Position numbers and translations under genes: made by a program
Assembly: GCF_028767025.1 (NCBI RefSeq)
Contig: NZ_JAJQXX010000013.1
Location: 1-64,000 of the forward strand
From: Blautia sp. XA-2221
GTDB lineage: Bacteria > Bacillota > Clostridia > Lachnospirales > Lachnospiraceae
Length of the DNA stretch: 64,000 bases
Direction: 5' to 3'
The notes under the pieces: model-generated
What the model was told of the DNA's origin: nothing
What the model saw: the letters and a program-made list of their open reading frames with translations, nothing else
Database searches by the model: none
Shown here: positions 7,385 to 15,140 of the stretch, piece by piece
Layout of the letters: each line of letters opens with the position of its first letter
Numbering within the stretch: position 1 is the stretch's first letter

Positions 7385-8389
7385 ATGAAAAAAAGAATCC
7401 TTATTATAAATACAGGCGGTACACTTTCTTCTGTAAACGGCGAAAACGGTCTGATGCCGGGAATGAAAAGCAGAGATATGCTGGAGGAACTCCGCATGGT
7501 CTCCAGGAATCTGGAACTGGAAACAGAGGATTTTTGCTCAGTGGACAGCGCCAATATTTTTCCGGAGGACTGGGCAAAGCTTGCGGAGCTGATTGCAAAA
7601 AGAAGCAGGGAGTACCAGGGAATTGCAGTGATTCATGGAACAGACACGCTGGCATACACGGCGTCTATGCTGTCGTTTATGCTTCAGAATATTTCTATCC
7701 CGGTAGTGGTAACAGGAAGTCAGTTGTCTATTGCAGATCCTGTGGCAGACGCTATGGAGAACTGCCGTTGTGGGATACATATGGCGGCAAGCGGCTGCCC
7801 GGGTGTATTTGTGGCATTTAACCGTAAGGTGATGCTGGGATGCCGTGCCTCGAAGGTACGGACCATGAGCTTTGATGCGTTTGAAAGCATTAATTATCCT
7901 TATATTGGCGAAATCAGCTCTCTGGGACTTCATATCTGCAGAGAAAATCTGGTGGCAAAAAGGGGAATCTTCCGTCCGCAGGTTTCCTATTCAGACAAGG
8001 TATTTCTGCTGAAATTATACCCGGGAACAGACCCTTCGATCCTGGATTATCTTCAGGAAAAAGGCTGTCGGGGTGTTTATGTGGAAGGATTTGGACTTGG
8101 CGGAATGCCGTTTTTAAAAAATGATTTTATAGGAGCTGTGAAAAAGGCTGTAGAAAATGGAATGGTTATACTTGCAGGCAGCCAGTGCAGATATGAAGGA
8201 AGCAATCTTTCTGTGTATGAAACAGGGCGAAGAGCCCTGGAAAGCGGTGTTTTGCAGGCCTATGATATGACTGCGGAGGCTGCCATGGCAAAGCTGATGT
8301 GGGTTCTTGGACAGACGGACAGTCTGAGAGAAATCAGGGAATATTTTTCTGTGGATATTGCGGGAGAGGTTACGATTCCTAAAGAGTGA
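7385..8389 (+). CDS. L-asparaginase, type I-like
   Basis: The 334-residue enzyme hydrolyses L-asparagine to aspartate and ammonia. The first catalytic loop is NTGGT (residues 9-13, with the nucleophilic Thr) and the second is the HGTDTLAYT block carrying the conserved Thr-Asp pair. No signal peptide is present, so it is cytosolic, as in the AnsA group. The reading frame extends upstream to 7217, but that extension overlaps the terminator at 7201-7231. ATG 7385 follows an AGAGGAAAAAG site and gives the normal family N terminus (KKRILIINTGGT), so it is the start chosen. The gene is monocistronic. Confidence 0.9.
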   Translation: MKKRILIINTGGTLSSVNGENGLMPGMKSRDMLEELRMVSRNLELETEDFCSVDSANIFPEDWAKLAELIAKRSREYQGIAVIHGTDTLAYTASMLSFMLQNISIPVVVTGSQLSIADPVADAMENCRCGIHMAASGCPGVFVAFNRKVMLGCRASKVRTMSFDAFESINYPYIGEISSLGLHICRENLVAKRGIFRPQVSYSDKVFLLKLYPGTDPSILDYLQEKGCRGVYVEGFGLGGMPFLKNDFIGAVKKAVENGMVILAGSQCRYEGSNLSVYETGRRALESGVLQAYDMTAEAAMAKLMWVLGQTDSLREIREYFSVDIAGEVTIPKE

Positions 8390-8469
8390 GTGTGGGCACA
8401 GAAATGTTTTCAGGGACGGCTGCTGTCTGGAATGATGAAAAATGAAGGATGTTTTTGGGGATTTACCAG

Positions 8470-8498
8470 TTACCTGGCAGAAAATTTTATGGTATGAT
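8470..8498 (+). promoter_or_regulatory. promoter of the NUDIX-acetyltransferase unit
   Basis: TTACCT (8470-8475), a 17-bp spacer and TATGAT (8493-8498) match a sigma-A promoter. It would give a short leader containing the small ORF at 8533. Confidence 0.5.
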
Positions 8499-8532
8499 AT
8501 AACTGGATTTTCAGGAAGGGGAAGAAGTAAAA

Positions 8533-8589
8533 ATGGATTTTTATAAGCAGGTTATGCGCTCCGGACTGGAAAGGCAGGAAAGGACGTGA
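8533..8589 (+). CDS. candidate 18-codon leader ORF
   Basis: ATG 8533 opens an 18-residue frame (MDFYKQVMRSGLERQERT) preceded by a GGAAGGGGAAG ribosome binding site. Its TGA stop overlaps the GTG start of the NUDIX gene (gTGA). It could be a translated leader that couples translation to the next gene. It could equally be the original N terminus of a longer NUDIX protein separated by a frame change. Nothing more can be said from sequence. Confidence 0.35.
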   Translation: MDFYKQVMRSGLERQERT

Positions 8590-9035
8590 AAAGTGTGCAT
8601 AAAATTTTTGGCAAAAGAGAAAACGGTAAATATTATGACAGATCAGGCGCTTATCTGATTACATTTTCCGGGGAGAAAACAGCAGTAGTGCGCACTCATA
8701 GAGGGTTATTTCTTCTTGGGGGAGGAATCCAGGGTGTTGAAAATGATCAGGAATGTATCAGAAGAGAATGTCTGGAGGAATGTGGATGCGAATGTAGGGT
8801 AAAAGATTATCTGGCTTCAGCGGAAGCTTTCAGTATCCATGATACCAAAGGGCTGTTTCATCCAATACAGAGATATTATCTGGGAGAACTCCTGGATAAA
8901 GTACAGGAACCTGTAGAAAAGGATCACTGTCTGATCTGGGCGGATTATAAAGAAATAAAAGGAAAACTGTATTCCGATATGCAGAACTGGGCCCTGGAAA
9001 TGGGGTGGAAAAGGAGACAGAAAGAATGGATATGA
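8586..9035 (+). CDS. NUDIX hydrolase
   Basis: The 149-residue protein contains a NUDIX box with the spacing Gx5Ex7REUxEExG: G-GIQGVE, seven residues, then RECLEECG. The box binds the metal that hydrolyses nucleoside diphosphates linked to another group. The exact substrate is unknown. The start is GTG 8586, which overlaps the stop of a tiny upstream ORF. The gene overlaps the acetyltransferase gene by 10 bp, so the two are probably translated from one mRNA. Confidence 0.85.
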   Translation: MKSVHKIFGKRENGKYYDRSGAYLITFSGEKTAVVRTHRGLFLLGGGIQGVENDQECIRRECLEECGCECRVKDYLASAEAFSIHDTKGLFHPIQRYYLGELLDKVQEPVEKDHCLIWADYKEIKGKLYSDMQNWALEMGWKRRQKEWI

Positions 9036-9661
9036 GAAAACGCAGGGATGCGCAGCTTGCTTATATTTCTGATGAAAGTATATTTGAAGAGCAGATTGTG
9101 TGCAGGAAAATTCTTCAGAAACTGAATTTTATGGACAGGTCAGATTTTGATGGGATTGCAGAGGTAGTAAAGGAGCTTCTGGGTAAATCGGATAAAGCGT
9201 TTATCAATCCACCATTTTACTGCGATTATGGAAAAAATATTGAAACCGGCAGGAATTTTTTTGCAAATTATAACTGTACGATCCTGGATGTGGCAAAGGT
9301 AAAGATCGGCGATAACTGTCAGTTTGCGCCAAATGTAGCTATTTATACAGCAGGTCATCCAGTTCATCCGGACACCAGAAATACGTTATATGAGTATGGA
9401 AAAGAAGTGACAGTGGGGGACAACGTATGGATTGGGGGAAACACGGTGGTATGTCCTGGTGTTCATATTGGAAATAACGTAGTGATCGGTGCGGGAAGTG
9501 TGGTAACAAAGGACATTCCTGACTGGTCTGTTGCAGCCGGTAATCCCTGCCGGGTGATCCGGAAGATCACAGAGGATGACAGAAGAAAACTGTTCAGAGA
9601 TGAGGAGATTGATGAGGAAGCCTGGGAGGATATTTTATCCCGCACTCAGAATAAAAAATAA
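9026..9661 (+). CDS. maltose/galactoside O-acetyltransferase family protein
   Basis: This 211-residue protein belongs to the left-handed beta-helix hexapeptide transferases. Evidence is the N-terminal Mac domain-like helix region, the PFYCDYGKNIETGRNFFANYNC block, the catalytic His in YTAGHPVHP, and hexapeptide repeats (VTVGDNVWIGGNTVVCPGV). It closes with AAGNPCRVIRKI, the usual C-terminal motif of LacA/Maa enzymes. It transfers acetyl from acetyl-CoA to a sugar hydroxyl in the cytosol. The frame extends to GTG 9005, but AAGGAGA at 9011-9017 points to ATG 9026. It overlaps the NUDIX gene. Confidence 0.9.
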   Translation: MDMRKRRDAQLAYISDESIFEEQIVCRKILQKLNFMDRSDFDGIAEVVKELLGKSDKAFINPPFYCDYGKNIETGRNFFANYNCTILDVAKVKIGDNCQFAPNVAIYTAGHPVHPDTRNTLYEYGKEVTVGDNVWIGGNTVVCPGVHIGNNVVIGAGSVVTKDIPDWSVAAGNPCRVIRKITEDDRRKLFRDEEIDEEAWEDILSRTQNKK

Positions 9662-9730
9662 CAGAGTACAGGAAAAAATCTGAAATCCAGATAAAAACAA
9701 TAATAGATAATTTACATAAGGAGAATAAGG

Positions 9731-10159
9731 ATGAATACAAAAGCAGAACATGCTATTGAGTTACATAAAAAAGGATATAACTGTGCGCAGGCGGTTGCCT
9801 GTACCTTCTGTAAGGAGTTTGGCATTGACGAGGAAGCAATGTTCAGAATTTCAGAGGGGTTTGGATTTGGAATGGGGATGATGGAAATGTGCGGCGCCCT
9901 TTCCGGAATGGCAATGGTCATAGGCCTGGAAAACAGTGTGGGCAATCCTGAAAAGGGAACGCTTACAAAGGGACAGACCTATAAAGATGTGAAAAAGTAT
10001 GTAAATAAATTTAAAGAAAATAATGGTTCCTATATTTGCCGTGAATTAAAAGGAGTTGAAACCAAAAAAGTGCTTTGTACCTGTGACAAATGTATTCTGG
10101 ATGCAGTGGCGCTGACAGAGGAGTATTTGAACAGTAAAAAGGAAGAGCAGGACAAATAA
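9731..10159 (+). CDS. C_GCAxxG_C_C family protein
   Basis: The 142-residue protein shows the pattern that names the family: C in YNCAQAV, a GFGFGMGMMEMCGALSGM block (G-CGA-xxG), and a C-terminal pair of cysteines in LCTCDKC. These conserved cysteines suggest a redox or metal site. The family is common in anaerobes and its function is not established. ATG 9731 follows an ATAAGGAG site. The last codons form the left arm of the terminator at 10146-10189. Confidence 0.9.
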   Translation: MNTKAEHAIELHKKGYNCAQAVACTFCKEFGIDEEAMFRISEGFGFGMGMMEMCGALSGMAMVIGLENSVGNPEKGTLTKGQTYKDVKKYVNKFKENNGSYICRELKGVETKKVLCTCDKCILDAVALTEEYLNSKKEEQDK

Positions 10160-10189
10160 GCTTGTATGGAAAAGCTTATTTGTCCTGCT
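10146..10189. terminator. 18-bp inverted repeat between converging genes
   Basis: The left arm (10146-10163, AGCAGGACAAATAAGCTT) pairs perfectly with the right arm (10172-10189) over an 8-nt loop. It contains the stop codon of the C_GCAxxG gene and ends 2 bp before the stop of the convergent ABC gene. It probably acts on both strands, although there is no long T-run. Confidence 0.65.
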
Positions 10190-10191
10190 GG

Positions 10192-11949
10192 CTATTCTGC
10201 TGTGTTTACGAACTGACTATTGTATAAGGTATGATAAAAACCGCCTTTTTCCATAAGTTCATGATGAGTTCCCTGTTCAATAATATTTCCGTCTTTCATC
10301 ACAAGAATTTCGTCAGCATTGCGTATGGTGGACAGGCGATGAGCCACAATAAAGCTTGTACGCCCCTGCATCAGTCGGTCAAATGCCTCCTGGATCAGCA
10401 TTTCTGTTCGTGTATCAATGCTGGAGGTAGCTTCATCAAGGATCAGCATTGGCGGTAGGCACAGCATAACCCGGGTAATACAGAGAAGCTGTTTCTGACC
10501 CTGACTGAGACTGTCTTCTGTGATAACGGTATCCAGCCGGTCAGGAAGACGGCGGATAAATTCCCAGCTGTGAGACATTTTTGCCGCCTGGATGATCTCT
10601 TCTTCAGTGGCATCCTGTTTTCCGATCGTAATGTTTTCACGGACAGTGCCGTTTTTGATCCAGGTATCCTGAAGTACCATTCCGTAGCTGCTTCGGAGAG
10701 AGTGACGGGAAATCTGATCTACAGGTTTTCCATCCAGAGAAATGGTTCCGGAATTTACATCATAAAACCGCATCAGAAGATTGATAAAGGTAGTCTTTCC
10801 GCAACCGGTAGGACCTACAAGCGCAATTCTCCTGCCAGGTTCCGCCTTCAGATTAAAGTTTTGAATCAGAGGCTTGTCAGGCGCATATCGGAAAGAAACC
10901 TGATGAATTTCAACTGCGCCTTTTACATCAGAAAGTGATTCTGAAGGATCAGGACTTTCCGGTGTTTCTTCCAGAAGAGCGAAGATTCTGGAGGCACAGG
11001 CCAATGCATTCTGAACCTCTGTGATTACGGAGCTGATATCATTAAAAGGTTTCATATACTGGTTGGCATAGGCAAGCATCACAGAAAGTCCGCCTACAGT
11101 CAGCGCACCTGCCGGAATCAGGAGAGCTCCGACCAGAGCGACTCCTGCATAAATCACATTATTAACAAATCTGGTGGAAGGGTTGGTAAGGCTGCTGTAA
11201 AAAATGGCCTGCTGGCTTGACTCTCTCAGTTCTTCATTGATACGGGCAAAACGTTCAGAAGCTTTGTCCTGATAGTCAAAGGCCTGTACCAGCTTCTGAT
11301 TTCCGATCATTTCCTCAATGAGAGCTGTCTGCTGCCCTCTGGCGTTACTCTGACGCTGAAACATCTGGAAAGAGTGGGAAGAAATAAATTTTGCCACAAA
11401 AAAGCTCAAAGGTGTCAGCACAATTACGATAATTGTAATGATCACGTTCTGGGACAGCATAAAAATCAAAGTTCCTATAATGGTGACAATGCCGGAAAAC
11501 AGCTGGGTGAAGCCCAGAAGGAGTCCGTCTGAAAGGATGTCTGTATCTGCGATCACCCGGCTGATAATATCTCCGGTGCTGTGACTGTCAAGGTAAGAAA
11601 GCGGCAGATGCTGAATATGACGAATGGCTTTTGCGCGGATATCCTGCACTGTGCGGTATGTCATGCGGTTATTGATGAGATTCATGCTCCAGGAGGAAAC
11701 GCCTGACAGGAAAACAACAAGGAGAATCTGACGGAGCCAGCACCACATCTGAGAAAAATTTACCTGGTGTTCTGCAATGATCTGGTCAATGGCATTTCCG
11801 AAAAGAATCGGAACATAAAGCTGCAGAAGTACGGAAACAGCAGCCAGTACAATACTGACAAACAGAAGAAAACGGTATCTTCCAATGAATCGCAGCACTT
11901 TTTTCAGAGTTTTCATGCTGCCTGTCTGGTTTTTATTTATTGCGCTCAT
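10192..11949 (-). CDS. ABC exporter half-transporter, catalytic-site subunit
   Basis: This 585-residue half-transporter has a six-helix exporter membrane domain (about residues 30-310) and an ATPase domain after residue 345. The ATPase domain has Walker A GPTGCGKTT, signature LSQGQKQLL and Walker B LILDEATSS with the catalytic Glu. It pairs with the upstream subunit (11954-13729), which lacks that Glu, to form a heterodimeric multidrug-type exporter of the LmrCD/YheIH kind. The frame extends upstream to 12057 inside the other gene. ATG 11949, 4 bp past the neighbour's stop and behind an AAAGGGGT site, is the likely start. The substrate is unknown. Confidence 0.9.
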   Translation of the reverse strand: MSAINKNQTGSMKTLKKVLRFIGRYRFLLFVSIVLAAVSVLLQLYVPILFGNAIDQIIAEHQVNFSQMWCWLRQILLVVFLSGVSSWSMNLINNRMTYRTVQDIRAKAIRHIQHLPLSYLDSHSTGDIISRVIADTDILSDGLLLGFTQLFSGIVTIIGTLIFMLSQNVIITIIVIVLTPLSFFVAKFISSHSFQMFQRQSNARGQQTALIEEMIGNQKLVQAFDYQDKASERFARINEELRESSQQAIFYSSLTNPSTRFVNNVIYAGVALVGALLIPAGALTVGGLSVMLAYANQYMKPFNDISSVITEVQNALACASRIFALLEETPESPDPSESLSDVKGAVEIHQVSFRYAPDKPLIQNFNLKAEPGRRIALVGPTGCGKTTFINLLMRFYDVNSGTISLDGKPVDQISRHSLRSSYGMVLQDTWIKNGTVRENITIGKQDATEEEIIQAAKMSHSWEFIRRLPDRLDTVITEDSLSQGQKQLLCITRVMLCLPPMLILDEATSSIDTRTEMLIQEAFDRLMQGRTSFIVAHRLSTIRNADEILVMKDGNIIEQGTHHELMEKGGFYHTLYNSQFVNTAE

Positions 11950-11953
11950 GTGT

Positions 11954-13729
11954 TTACCCCTTTCTTTTCGTGGAAAGTTCTCCGGCATTTTGTGCTGTGT
12001 TATAATTTTTTCTCTCATCGGGAAACTGGGAGAAAAAGATTTCTCTGTAAGGAGCACAGATTTTTAAAAGCTCCTGGTGCGTTCCCTGGCCGACCAGGTT
12101 TCCGTCATCAAGAACAAGGATCAGATCAGCCTGCCGGATACTTGAAGAACGCTGGGACACAAGAAAAGTGGTTACTTTCTGGCTGAGTGTGTGAAGTGAT
12201 CTTCTAAGGGCTGCGTCTGTGGCAAAGTCAAGAGCGCTGGCACTGTCATCCAGAATCAGAATTTCAGGATTTTTGAGCAGAGCCCGGGCAATGGTAAGAC
12301 GCTGGCGCTGACCTCCGGAAAGATTTTTTCCGTTTTGTTCTAAAATAAAATCAAGCTGTCCCTGTTTTTTTTCTACAATTTCTTTTGCCTGTGCTATGGA
12401 AAGAGCCTCCCAGATTTCCTTATCAGAAGCATTTTCCCTGCCAATCTTCATGTTTTCACGGATAGTACCTTTGAACAGTACAGCTTTTTGCGGAACGATT
12501 CCGATTTTGCCGCGGAGATCTGTCTGAGAATATTTGCGGATATCCTGACCGTTAAGAAGAACGGTTCCCTGATCTGCATCATAAAATCGGGAGATCAGAT
12601 TTATAAGAGTTGTTTTTCCGCTTCCGGTACCGCCGATAATGCCGACAGTCTGACCTTTTTTTACAGAAAAGCTGATATCGGAAAGGCTGGGGGCGTTGCT
12701 TCCGGCATAGGAAAAAGTAACATTCCGGAAAGCAACTGCACAGTCTGAAACGGTCTGCGTTTCTGTTTCCGCAACATAATCCATGGAGGAACGGAGGTTC
12801 AGAATGTCAGCTACACGGCCTGCACAGGCGGCTGCCTTATTCAGTGTGATGATCAGAGAGGCAAGTTTAATAAGCTCAACGATCATCTGAGCCATGTAAT
12901 TGTAAAGAGCTACGGTTTCCCCCTGCTGCATACTGCCGATATTTACCTGGATACCGGCTGTACTGATCAGAAAAACCGTGGCAATATTAATGAGTACATA
13001 AGTGGCGGGGTTAAGAAGAGCAGAAAGCCGTCCAACAAATTCATTAAGCTTTGTCAGCTCCCGGTTGCTCTCGTCAAACTCCTTTACAGCTTCTTTTTCA
13101 CGGCAGAAAGCCCGGATCACACGGACACCGGTAAGATTTTCTCTTGTAAGTCCTGTTACTCTGTCAAGCCTTCCCTGGACTTTACGGAAAAGCGGAATAC
13201 TGAGGTACATAATAATAAAAACAACAAGAAAGAGAACCGGGATCGCTACAACAAAAACCAGAGCGCAGCGTACATTAATGGTAAATGCCATAACCATAGA
13301 GCCGAGAACAATAAAAGGACTGCGAAGCAGCAGTCGGAGTCCCATGTTCAGTCCGTTCTGTACCTGATTGATATCATTGGTCAGCCTTGTGATCAAAGTA
13401 GAGGTTCCAAGACGGTCAAGCTCAGAATAAGAAAGTCCCTGCACATGGTCAAACACAGACTGACGAAGCCGGGCAGCGAATCCTGTACTTGCTTTTGCGG
13501 CAAAGAACTGGGCTGTAATACTGACAGTCAGACCGGCGCCTGCCATAAGGATCAGAATAAAAAAGCATCGGATAATGACGCTGCGGTTATTTTCGGCAAT
13601 TCCCACATCGATCATATGGGCGATCACAATGGGAACCATAAGGTCAGATATAACTTCCAGAAACTTGAAAAAAGGAGCCAGTATGGTCTCCTTTTTGTAG
13701 TTTTTTAAATAGACAGCGAGAGATCGCAT
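11954..13729 (-). CDS. ABC exporter half-transporter, degenerate-site subunit
   Basis: This 591-residue half-transporter has membrane helices in about residues 15-300. It has Walker A GGTGSGKTT, signature LSGGQRQRL and Walker B ILILDDSASALD. The residue after the Walker B Asp is Asp where the catalytic Glu normally stands, the mark of the degenerate site in heterodimeric exporters. GGAGGAAAC precedes the start at 13729. It is first in a two-gene minus-strand operon and divergent from a GNAT gene. The second exporter pair at 15141-18762 has the same order, degenerate subunit first. Confidence 0.9.
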   Translation of the reverse strand: MRSLAVYLKNYKKETILAPFFKFLEVISDLMVPIVIAHMIDVGIAENNRSVIIRCFFILILMAGAGLTVSITAQFFAAKASTGFAARLRQSVFDHVQGLSYSELDRLGTSTLITRLTNDINQVQNGLNMGLRLLLRSPFIVLGSMVMAFTINVRCALVFVVAIPVLFLVVFIIMYLSIPLFRKVQGRLDRVTGLTRENLTGVRVIRAFCREKEAVKEFDESNRELTKLNEFVGRLSALLNPATYVLINIATVFLISTAGIQVNIGSMQQGETVALYNYMAQMIVELIKLASLIITLNKAAACAGRVADILNLRSSMDYVAETETQTVSDCAVAFRNVTFSYAGSNAPSLSDISFSVKKGQTVGIIGGTGSGKTTLINLISRFYDADQGTVLLNGQDIRKYSQTDLRGKIGIVPQKAVLFKGTIRENMKIGRENASDKEIWEALSIAQAKEIVEKKQGQLDFILEQNGKNLSGGQRQRLTIARALLKNPEILILDDSASALDFATDAALRRSLHTLSQKVTTFLVSQRSSSIRQADLILVLDDGNLVGQGTHQELLKICAPYREIFFSQFPDERKNYNTAQNAGELSTKRKG

Positions 13730-13778
13730 GTTGTGTTTCCTCCGTTTCTATATAGGTTCTTTCAGGGGGGAATCCTGA

Positions 13779-13808
13779 TTGACAACCAATATTATACTCC
13801 TGTACAAT
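13779..13808 (+). promoter_or_regulatory. promoter of the GNAT gene
   Basis: TTGACA (13779-13784), an 18-bp spacer and TACAAT (13803-13808) form a strong sigma-A promoter. A TATAAT on the opposite strand lies inside the spacer, so the divergent ABC operon may be transcribed from an overlapping promoter and the two could compete. Confidence 0.65.
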
Positions 13809-13832
13809 GAGATAGAAAAGGAGAAAAAACAA

Positions 13833-14330
13833 ATGAAAATAAGAAAGGCAGAGATAAAAGATCTTTCAGATATTCTGAGAATTTATGCATATGCAAGATC
13901 GTTTATGAAAGAAAACGGAAACCCTGATCAGTGGGGGAATGTGTATCCTTCTTTGGAGATGGTCCGGGAAGATATAGAAAAAGGGATCTGCTATGTGTGT
14001 GCAGAAGAGAAACATATCGCAGGTGTGTTTGTGTTTTTTAAGGGAGAGGACCCCACATACCGTATTATCCGGGAGGGAAAATGGCACAGGAACATCCCCT
14101 ATGGAGTGCTGCACAGAGTTGCTTCTGACGGAAGTACAAAGGGAATCTCAAAGCTTTGTTTTAATTTTGCAAAAGAACACTGTGATTATCTGAGGATTGA
14201 TACACATAAAGACAACATTCCCATGCAGAATACTCTGGCAAAAAACGGGTTCCGTAAATGCGGAATTATTGACACTTATGACGATACCAACGATGGTTCC
14301 CCGAGAATCGCCTATGACTGGGAAGCCTGA
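13833..14330 (+). CDS. GNAT family N-acetyltransferase
   Basis: This 165-residue protein starts with MKIRKAEIKDLSDILRIYAYARSFM, the usual first strand and helix of GNAT enzymes. It later has the C-terminal block LRIDTHKDNIPMQNTLAKNGFRKCGII, which ends the acetyl-CoA fold. It probably transfers an acyl group to an amine; the substrate is unknown. The frame runs upstream to 13779, but AAAGGAG at 13817-13823 selects ATG 13833. It lies between the divergent exporter pair and the cysteine-cluster gene, which follows after 30 bp. Confidence 0.88.
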   Translation: MKIRKAEIKDLSDILRIYAYARSFMKENGNPDQWGNVYPSLEMVREDIEKGICYVCAEEKHIAGVFVFFKGEDPTYRIIREGKWHRNIPYGVLHRVASDGSTKGISKLCFNFAKEHCDYLRIDTHKDNIPMQNTLAKNGFRKCGIIDTYDDTNDGSPRIAYDWEA

Positions 14331-14360
14331 GAGGAAAATATTACAGAGGAGAATTTTATC

Positions 14361-15032
14361 ATGAAGCGAAATGTTACATTGGAAGAAATTTCTGACGGAA
14401 ATTTATATGGAGCAAACGATATGGTAAAGGCTGACTGTCAGGACTGCAAAGGCTGCAGCGACTGCTGTCAGGGAATGGGAGATACGGTGATTCTTGATCC
14501 CTTAGATGTGCACAGACTTTGTGAGGGATTAAAAAAATCACCGGAAGAGCTTCTGGGAAGTGTTCTGGAACTTGGAGTCACAGATGGAAACATTCTTCCT
14601 CATCTTGCAATGAAGGGGCAGGAGGAACGCTGTGTATTCCTGAATACAGAGGGGCGCTGTTCCATACATGATATCAGACCGGGATTCTGCAGGCTGTTTC
14701 CTCTGGGACGTTATTATACAGAGGACGGGTTTAAGTATATTCTTCAGATCCATGAATGTAAAAAGAAAAACCGTTCCAAAATCAAGGTGAAAAAATGGCT
14801 GGACACCCCAGATCTCAAACAATATGAAAAGTTTGTCCTGGACTGGCATAATTTTCTTCTGGAGGTTCAGGAAGTGTTTTATGACACAGAGGATGAAACT
14901 CTGGTTAAAAACCTGAATATGTATGTTCTCAGCAGATTTTATTATACTCCATATAAGGAAGAGGAAGACTTTTATCCGCAGTTTTACGTCCGGTTAGAGG
15001 AAGCGAAAAAGCTTTTAGCCCTTGGTGTATAA
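14361..15032 (+). CDS. YkgJ family cysteine-cluster protein
   Basis: This 223-residue protein opens with a CQDCKGCSDCCQGMGD cluster and later has CVFLNTEGRCSIHDIRPGFCRLFPLG. These are the two cysteine groups of the YkgJ/UPF0153 (CxxCxxCC) family, expected to bind zinc or an iron-sulfur cluster. Biochemical function is not established. It is probably cotranscribed with the GNAT gene and lies ahead of the second exporter pair. Confidence 0.85.
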   Translation: MKRNVTLEEISDGNLYGANDMVKADCQDCKGCSDCCQGMGDTVILDPLDVHRLCEGLKKSPEELLGSVLELGVTDGNILPHLAMKGQEERCVFLNTEGRCSIHDIRPGFCRLFPLGRYYTEDGFKYILQIHECKKKNRSKIKVKKWLDTPDLKQYEKFVLDWHNFLLEVQEVFYDTEDETLVKNLNMYVLSRFYYTPYKEEEDFYPQFYVRLEEAKKLLALGV

Positions 15033-15140
15033 CAGAAAAGGAACGGTTAGAAAATGAAATTAAATGATAAACAGTTCTGAAAAAGTCAGGATACTAACCT
15101 GCGGAACAAAACAGGGAGAATAAGGAGGTAGACAGAAAAA

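Noticed and set aside
11950-12057. N-terminal extension of the ABC half-transporter at 10192
   Set aside because: It lies inside the preceding subunit gene and has no family similarity; ATG 11949 has a proper ribosome binding site.
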